The position numbers were made by a program, and so were the translations under genes. This document shows positions 15,400-19,624 of a DNA stretch of 19,624 bases, piece by piece (within the stretch, counting starts at the first letter, position 1; each line of letters starts with the position of its first letter). The notes beneath the pieces are model-generated. The model did not search any database, was not told the origin of the DNA, and saw nothing but the letters and a program-made list of their open reading frames with translations. Source of the DNA: WJMT01 sp041686095 (GTDB lineage Bacteria > Acidobacteriota > Aminicenantia > Aminicenantales > Aminicenantaceae); assembly GCA_041686095.1 (NCBI GenBank), contig JAWLEN010000042.1:1-19624 (forward strand), given 5' to 3'.

Positions 15400-16608
15400 A
15401 TGGGCTATAAGATTCGTCTGAGCTTAATGATGTTCCTGCAGTACGCAATTTGGGGAGCGTGGGCCCCGGTTCTATCAGAATATTTAATAAACAGGGTTGG
15501 TTTCACCGGAACTCAGGTAGGCATTATTTATTCACTCCTTCCTTTGGCCACCATTATATCTCCTTTCTTAGGAGGGCAGCTTGCGGATAGATATTTTCCC
15601 ACAGAGAAGGTCATTGCTTTTTTGCAGCTCTTTGGAGGAGGAATTCTCATATACACCTCCTTTGTTTCAGATTACTCAACTATGGTTTGGCTTATATTTG
15701 TCTATTCCGTTTTGTATGCTCCCACCTTAGCGCTCACCAATTCCATCGCGTTTATAAATCTCAAGGATTCAGAAAAAGAATTTGGCATGGTGAGAGTTTG
15801 GGGAACCATAGGTTGGATTACCGCTGGATTGATTTTGGCTGGATGGAGAATGATGGCCAATTCTCATCAGGCGCTCGCAATAAGAGGCGATACCTTGATG
15901 CTGGCCGGCATATTTTCTTTGATAATGGGGATTCAATCGTTCAGCTTACCTCACACTCCTCCCAAAAAGGAAGTCAAAAAACCCTGGGCTTTTCTAGAAG
16001 CTCTTAAGATGCTGAGAGATAAAAATTTAGCTATCTTTTTTGGCATCACTTTCATAGTGGCCACCGAGCTCCAATTTTATTATATATTGACCGCTCCTTA
16101 TTTAACTTCAGAAAAAATAGGGGTCAAGCCATCCATGGTGTCTGGAGTTATGGTTATAGCCCAGGTAGCAGAAATATTGGTGATGGCTGTACTTCTTCCT
16201 ATTTTTCTTCCAAAATTTGGGGTAAAGAAAACCATGATTATTGGAGTTCTTGCCTGGCCAGCGCGTTACATCATATTTGTCATTGCCAGACCTGTGTGGC
16301 TGGTCATTGCTTCCTTGTCACTTCATGGATTTTGTTATGTGTTCTTTTTTACAGCGGCTTTTATCTACATAGACAAAGTGTCCCCTAAAGATATAAGAGC
16401 TTCGGCTCAGAGCCTTATCGCGATTGTAACGCTGGGATTGGGAAATTTTTTAGGAAGCCTGTTTGCTGGCTGGATACAAACATTATTCACAGAAGCAGAT
16501 GCGACAAACTGGAGAGGTGTTTTTATGGTTCCCTCGGTTTTAACTGTTTTATGTGCGGTTGTGTTTATTTTGCTTTTTAAAGAAAAGAAGAAAGTTGATG
16601 TGGATTAA
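15400..16608 (+). CDS. MFS transporter, nucleoside:H+ symporter (NupG)-like
   Basis: A 402-aa integral membrane protein with about twelve hydrophobic segments. The opening KIRLSLMMFLQYAIWGAWAPVLSEYL and GGQLADRYFPTEKV match the nucleoside/proton symporter group (PF03825) of the major facilitator superfamily. A TTG at 15382 would extend the frame by six residues, but GAGGG at 15391-15395 suits ATG 15400. It is expected to import a small polar molecule with protons across the cytoplasmic membrane. Because it leads an operon with sugar-modifying enzymes, a sugar or glycoside is as likely a substrate as a nucleoside. The oxidoreductase starts 20 nt downstream. Confidence 0.86.
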   Translation: MGYKIRLSLMMFLQYAIWGAWAPVLSEYLINRVGFTGTQVGIIYSLLPLATIISPFLGGQLADRYFPTEKVIAFLQLFGGGILIYTSFVSDYSTMVWLIFVYSVLYAPTLALTNSIAFINLKDSEKEFGMVRVWGTIGWITAGLILAGWRMMANSHQALAIRGDTLMLAGIFSLIMGIQSFSLPHTPPKKEVKKPWAFLEALKMLRDKNLAIFFGITFIVATELQFYYILTAPYLTSEKIGVKPSMVSGVMVIAQVAEILVMAVLLPIFLPKFGVKKTMIIGVLAWPARYIIFVIARPVWLVIASLSLHGFCYVFFFTAAFIYIDKVSPKDIRASAQSLIAIVTLGLGNFLGSLFAGWIQTLFTEADATNWRGVFMVPSVLTVLCAVVFILLFKEKKKVDVD

Positions 16609-16628
16609 AGAAATAAAGTGAGGATAGA

Positions 16629-17879
16629 ATGTCAAAAAAAAGATTAGGCATAGGATTTATAGGCGCTGGATTTATCACCAAGTTTCATATTCGATCTTGG
16701 GTGGGAGTCCGGGATGCTGATATTAGGGGGATTGTAAGCCGAAGTGAAGAAAGAGCCCAGCAAGCCTCTGACCTTGCCCTTGAACTCAGGGTAGGAGAGG
16801 CGAAGGTGTATCCCACTGTTACTGATATGATCGCTTCACCCACCATTGACGCCCTTTGGATATGCAGCCCTAATTACAACCGGATAGAGATAATGGAAGA
16901 GATCGTTCATGCGGTCAAATCAGGGAAGGGAGAAATCATAGGGGTCGCTTGTGAGAAACCGCTGGGGAGGAATGTTCGAGAAGCAGAGAAAATGCTTTCC
17001 CTTGCTCAAGAAGCTGATCTTTTAGATGGATATCTAGAGGATCAGATCTTTTCTCCTTCGGTGATTCGCGGCAAAGAGATATTATGGGCCAGAGGAGCCG
17101 CCACCACAGGAAGGCCTTATTTAGCCCGGGCTTCTGAGGAACACGGAGGGCCTCATATGCCTTGGTTTTGGGAAGGATCTCTTCAGGGGGGAGGCGTTAT
17201 CAATGACATGATGTGCCATTCGGTGGAGGAAGCGCGTTTTATGCTGACACCGCCTGGGGCTAAAAGAAATGTGATCAGACCCAAGAAAGTGATGGCTTAT
17301 GCAGACTGTTTGAAGTGGCAGCAGGATTTTTATGCCCGGCAGCTTACTAAAAAAAGCCAGGGGGAACTAGACTATATCAACCGCCCAGCTGAAGATTTCG
17401 CCAGAGCTCTTATTGAATATGAGGGGGAAAAAGGGGAAAGGCTGGTGGTGGAGACAACCACTTCATGGTGTTATGTGGGAGCCGGGTTGAGGTTGAGCAT
17501 GGAGCTTTTAGGGCCGGAGTACTCTCTGTCTATAAACACGTTGGATTCTAACTTAAAGATATTTTTCAGTCGAAATGTCAGAGGACATCAGGGGGAGGAC
17601 ATGATTGAGAAACAGAATGCAGAGACAGGCTTGATGCCCATTGTCAGCAGCGAGGAGATTGAATATGGTTATACCGATGAAAACCGCCATATGGTCCGGT
17701 CTTTTCTAGACGGAAAGCGTCCCCAAGAAAATTTCAGCGATGGCGTCGAAGTCACTAAACTTCTTATGGCTGCTTATATGAGTATAGAGGCAGGAAAGAC
17801 CATTCACTTTCCTCCAGAGGGGCTGGAAACTTTTATTCCGGCTGTAGCCAAAGGAGAATGGAACCCAAAAAAAATATAA
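16629..17879 (+). CDS. Gfo/Idh/MocA family oxidoreductase
   Basis: A 416-aa NAD(P)-dependent oxidoreductase without a signal peptide, so cytoplasmic. The N-terminal Rossmann fold shows GIGFIGAGFITKFHI (residues 7-21), and the hallmark CEKPLGRN has the catalytic lysine of EKP at 109-111. The C-terminal half has GGGVINDMMCHSVEEA with D193 and H197, matching the family's DxxxH active site. Family members oxidise or reduce sugars, sugar acids or inositols, often at C3. A GAGGA ribosome binding site lies just upstream of the ATG. The last gene of the operon follows 12 nt after its stop, with AGGAGG. The exact substrate cannot be read from the sequence. Confidence 0.9.
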   Translation: MSKKRLGIGFIGAGFITKFHIRSWVGVRDADIRGIVSRSEERAQQASDLALELRVGEAKVYPTVTDMIASPTIDALWICSPNYNRIEIMEEIVHAVKSGKGEIIGVACEKPLGRNVREAEKMLSLAQEADLLDGYLEDQIFSPSVIRGKEILWARGAATTGRPYLARASEEHGGPHMPWFWEGSLQGGGVINDMMCHSVEEARFMLTPPGAKRNVIRPKKVMAYADCLKWQQDFYARQLTKKSQGELDYINRPAEDFARALIEYEGEKGERLVVETTTSWCYVGAGLRLSMELLGPEYSLSINTLDSNLKIFFSRNVRGHQGEDMIEKQNAETGLMPIVSSEEIEYGYTDENRHMVRSFLDGKRPQENFSDGVEVTKLLMAAYMSIEAGKTIHFPPEGLETFIPAVAKGEWNPKKI

Positions 17880-17891
17880 TCAGGAGGAAGA

Positions 17892-19379
17892 ATGAAACAA
17901 AAAAAACAAATGACCTTGATATTAGTCCTGCTGTTTACTGTTTTTTGTTCCGGCGGAGAACAAGCCGTTAAAGAGGAAAAACCTGTCATTAAAGAGACCT
18001 CATCCAAGGTTGAACGAATTCCTTATTCAGAGGTAAGGATCAAAGAAATCCCGTTCGCGGTTCAGTGCTGGACATTTCGCAAATTTTCCTTTTTTGAGAC
18101 TTTAGAAAAAGTCAAAGATCTGGGAATTCAGTATCTGGAAGCTTATCCGGGGCAGATGTTGGACAGAAACGATCCTGATGTCAAAATGGATCACAATTTA
18201 AATGAAAAACAGAGGGAAGAGGTAAAAAAGGCTCTCAGAGAGCACAGCATCACCTTAGTAAGCTATGGAGTGGTTCATTTTGATAACACAGAAGAAAGCA
18301 TGGGAAAAGTGTTTGAGTTTGCCAAAAATATGGGGATCCAAACCATTGTCACAGAACCGGCTTTTGATGATTTTTCTCTGCTGGAGGAGATGGTCAAAAA
18401 ATATAATATTAAAATAGCCATACACAATCACCCCGAGCCTTCCAAGTACGCCAGGCCGGAAACAGTTCTGGAACATGTCAAGGGCTTGGATGATAGGATC
18501 GGGGCCTGTGCCGATACCGGACACTGGATGAGAACAGGAGTGAATCCGGTTGAGGCCCTCCGTCTGCTGGAAGGAAGAATCATCAATGTTCATTTGAAAG
18601 ACTTGAATCAGTTTGGAGACAAAAAAGCTTATGATGTGCCTTTTGGTCAGGGTGAGGCTAATATTCATGATATTCTGGCTGAATTGACCCTGCAGAATTA
18701 TTCTGGAGTTCTGGCCGTAGAACATGAAAATCCAGAGGAAGTCAATAATCCTTCTCCCTCTGTAAAAAAGGGAATTCAATATGTTGACAGCATAACCTAT
18801 TATAAAGGCTATGAAGAAATCCTCGCCCAAAGCAACGGACGGTTTTCCAAACACGGATGGAACCATTATGGGCCCGGATATTTTATTCTGGATGAACAGA
18901 CCGGAATACTCAAATCTCAGGGCGGCATGGGTTTGTTTTGGTACAGCCAAAAAGCTTTTGAAGATTTCATTCTTGAGCTGGATTTTAAATGCGCCCGAGA
19001 AGACACCAATTCAGGAATTTTTCTAAGAATACCTGAAGTACCGGTGAGCAACAGCTATATCTATCATTCTTTTGAAATACAGATTTACGACGCAGGAGAG
19101 GATATCCATAAGACCGGTGCGGTGTATGATGCAGAGGCCCCTACCAAAGACGCATCTAAAGAAACAGGAGAGTGGAATCACTTCAAGATCACCTTGCAAG
19201 GAGATCAGATTCAGGTTGAATTAAACGGAGAGACAATATTGGATTGGACTGCAGAGCCCAGAGGAAAAGTGAGAGATTTTGCTGATAAAGGGTACATAGG
19301 ACTGCAGAACCACGACAGCCGTTCTCCGGTTTATTTCAGGAACATTTTCATCAAAGAAATCAACCTGAACAATTCATAA
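17892..19379 (+). CDS. Secreted TIM-barrel sugar isomerase-like + PF06439 (DUF1080) fusion
   Basis: A 495-aa fusion. The N-terminus is lysine-rich and hydrophobic with C19 before SGGEQ, lipoprotein-like, but the -1 residue is phenylalanine, an unusual lipobox. Residues ~50-305 form an AP-endonuclease-2/xylose-isomerase-type TIM barrel (PF01261) with plausible metal ligands E155, D208 (ADTGH), H234 (HLKD) and E277 (VEHE). Residues ~320-490 are a PF06439 domain: NSGIFLRI, FEIQIYDA, TGAVYD, GEWNHFKI, NGETILDW, GYIGLQNH and VYFRNI. PF06439 includes 3-keto-disaccharide hydrolases. Placed with an oxidoreductase and symporter, it suggests extracytoplasmic processing of (keto)glycosides. The stop codon falls inside the conserved arm of the right-end repeat. 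Confidence 0.88.
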   Translation: MKQKKQMTLILVLLFTVFCSGGEQAVKEEKPVIKETSSKVERIPYSEVRIKEIPFAVQCWTFRKFSFFETLEKVKDLGIQYLEAYPGQMLDRNDPDVKMDHNLNEKQREEVKKALREHSITLVSYGVVHFDNTEESMGKVFEFAKNMGIQTIVTEPAFDDFSLLEEMVKKYNIKIAIHNHPEPSKYARPETVLEHVKGLDDRIGACADTGHWMRTGVNPVEALRLLEGRIINVHLKDLNQFGDKKAYDVPFGQGEANIHDILAELTLQNYSGVLAVEHENPEEVNNPSPSVKKGIQYVDSITYYKGYEEILAQSNGRFSKHGWNHYGPGYFILDEQTGILKSQGGMGLFWYSQKAFEDFILELDFKCAREDTNSGIFLRIPEVPVSNSYIYHSFEIQIYDAGEDIHKTGAVYDAEAPTKDASKETGEWNHFKITLQGDQIQVELNGETILDWTAEPRGKVRDFADKGYIGLQNHDSRSPVYFRNIFIKEINLNNS

Positions 19380-19612
19380 AAAAATGGCGATGTTTTCATT
19401 ATTATATTTATTTCAGCGGTATTCAAAAATATATCAAGATCAATTATCTGAACAATTTTCTTGTTACTATTTTCTATTTTAATCGCCATTTTTTTACCAT
19501 AGAGGCGAGCCAATTTGAAATTCAGATATGGCTTGTGCTCCGTTCAGATTTTTAACGCCATTCTTCGTACTGTGTTCTCGGCTGCTGCGCAACTCCCCCC
19601 GTCCGTGGGTCA
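19364..19612. repeat. Terminal repeat, right copy (inverted relative to 1-249)
   Basis: This is the mirror of the left-end repeat. It has the same outer ~115-bp block (19497-19612) and the same perfect 15-bp inverted arms at 19377-19391 and 19482-19496. The core between the arms is diverged but close in length to the left copy's. Similarity reaches into the last codons of the PF06439 gene (CCTGA at 19364 onward), so the element supplies its stop codon. A weak open frame on the minus strand inside it (MAIKIENSNKKIV...) resembles a short frame in the left copy (MAIKMKYLNRKIV...). Confidence 0.85.
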
Positions 19613-19624
19613 AACATGCTCCCA

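Noticed and set aside
18255..18950. 231-codon open frame antisense to the TIM-barrel/PF06439 gene
   Set aside because: It lies wholly inside a well-supported gene, has no recognisable domain or ribosome binding site, and its composition reads as a shadow of the other strand.
19331..19513. 60-codon minus-strand frame in the right repeat
   Set aside because: It runs from the repeat into the antisense of a real gene; the left copy's frame is cut short after about 25 codons, so conservation beyond MAIK...KIV is not shown. Kept only as a side note to the repeat.
1..19612. Whole window as a composite transposon or genomic island bounded by the terminal repeats
   Set aside because: dnaA, dnaN, rel, rpmB and folD lie between the repeats and no transposase or integrase is present; dispersed repeats at assembly breaks explain it better.

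Overview
The window looks like one AT-rich chromosomal contig from a Gram-negative (two-membrane) bacterium. Outer-membrane evidence: the LPS inner-core enzymes WaaF and GmhB, several lipoproteins, and a C-terminal beta-barrel ending in an aromatic residue. The gene mix (Memo/AMMECR1 fusion, FmdB, dnaA-dnaN, a Gfo/Idh operon with a PF06439 protein) resembles Acidobacteriota or Candidatus Aminicenantes. That placement is a guess from gene content; no rRNA is present to test it. Because dnaA and dnaN lie inside, the window is core chromosome near a probable replication origin, not a mobile element.

Layout: both ends carry an inverted copy of the same ~249-bp repeat (1-249 and 19364-19612), which probably explains why the contig stops there. 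Region 277-2061 has a minus-strand secreted Memo-AMMECR1 fusion and, in the divergent spacer, a ~144-bp MITE-like palindromic element. Region 2062-6146 is a plus-strand run: FmdB zinc ribbon, heptosyltransferase, heptose-bisphosphate phosphatase and a full-length Rel (p)ppGpp enzyme. Region 6154-7368 is minus-strand folD then rpmB. Region 7466-11631 is an envelope operon of a TPR lipoprotein, a second lipoprotein and a 986-aa metallopeptidase/beta-propeller/beta-barrel protein, preceded by a sigma-54-like promoter and a sigma-70-like promoter. Region 11632-14340 is dnaA-dnaN, with a strong promoter and a 32-bp palindrome of two DnaA-box-like sequences. A minus-strand ApbE flavin transferase meets dnaN tail to tail. 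Region 15400-19379 is a carbohydrate operon: an MFS symporter, a Gfo/Idh/MocA oxidoreductase, and a lipoprotein-like fusion of a sugar-isomerase TIM barrel to a PF06439 domain.

How the genes work together: WaaF and GmhB serve the same heptose/LPS pathway and overlap by 4 nt. The envelope operon looks like an outer-membrane protease or assembly module. The last operon plausibly hydrolyses or isomerises glycosides outside the cytoplasm, imports the product and oxidises or reduces it inside. The points most worth a second look are the terminal repeats with conserved hairpin arms and a diverged core, the three-part surface protease and its sigma-54-like promoter, the orphan secreted Memo-AMMECR1 fusion, and the TIM-barrel/PF06439 fusion.
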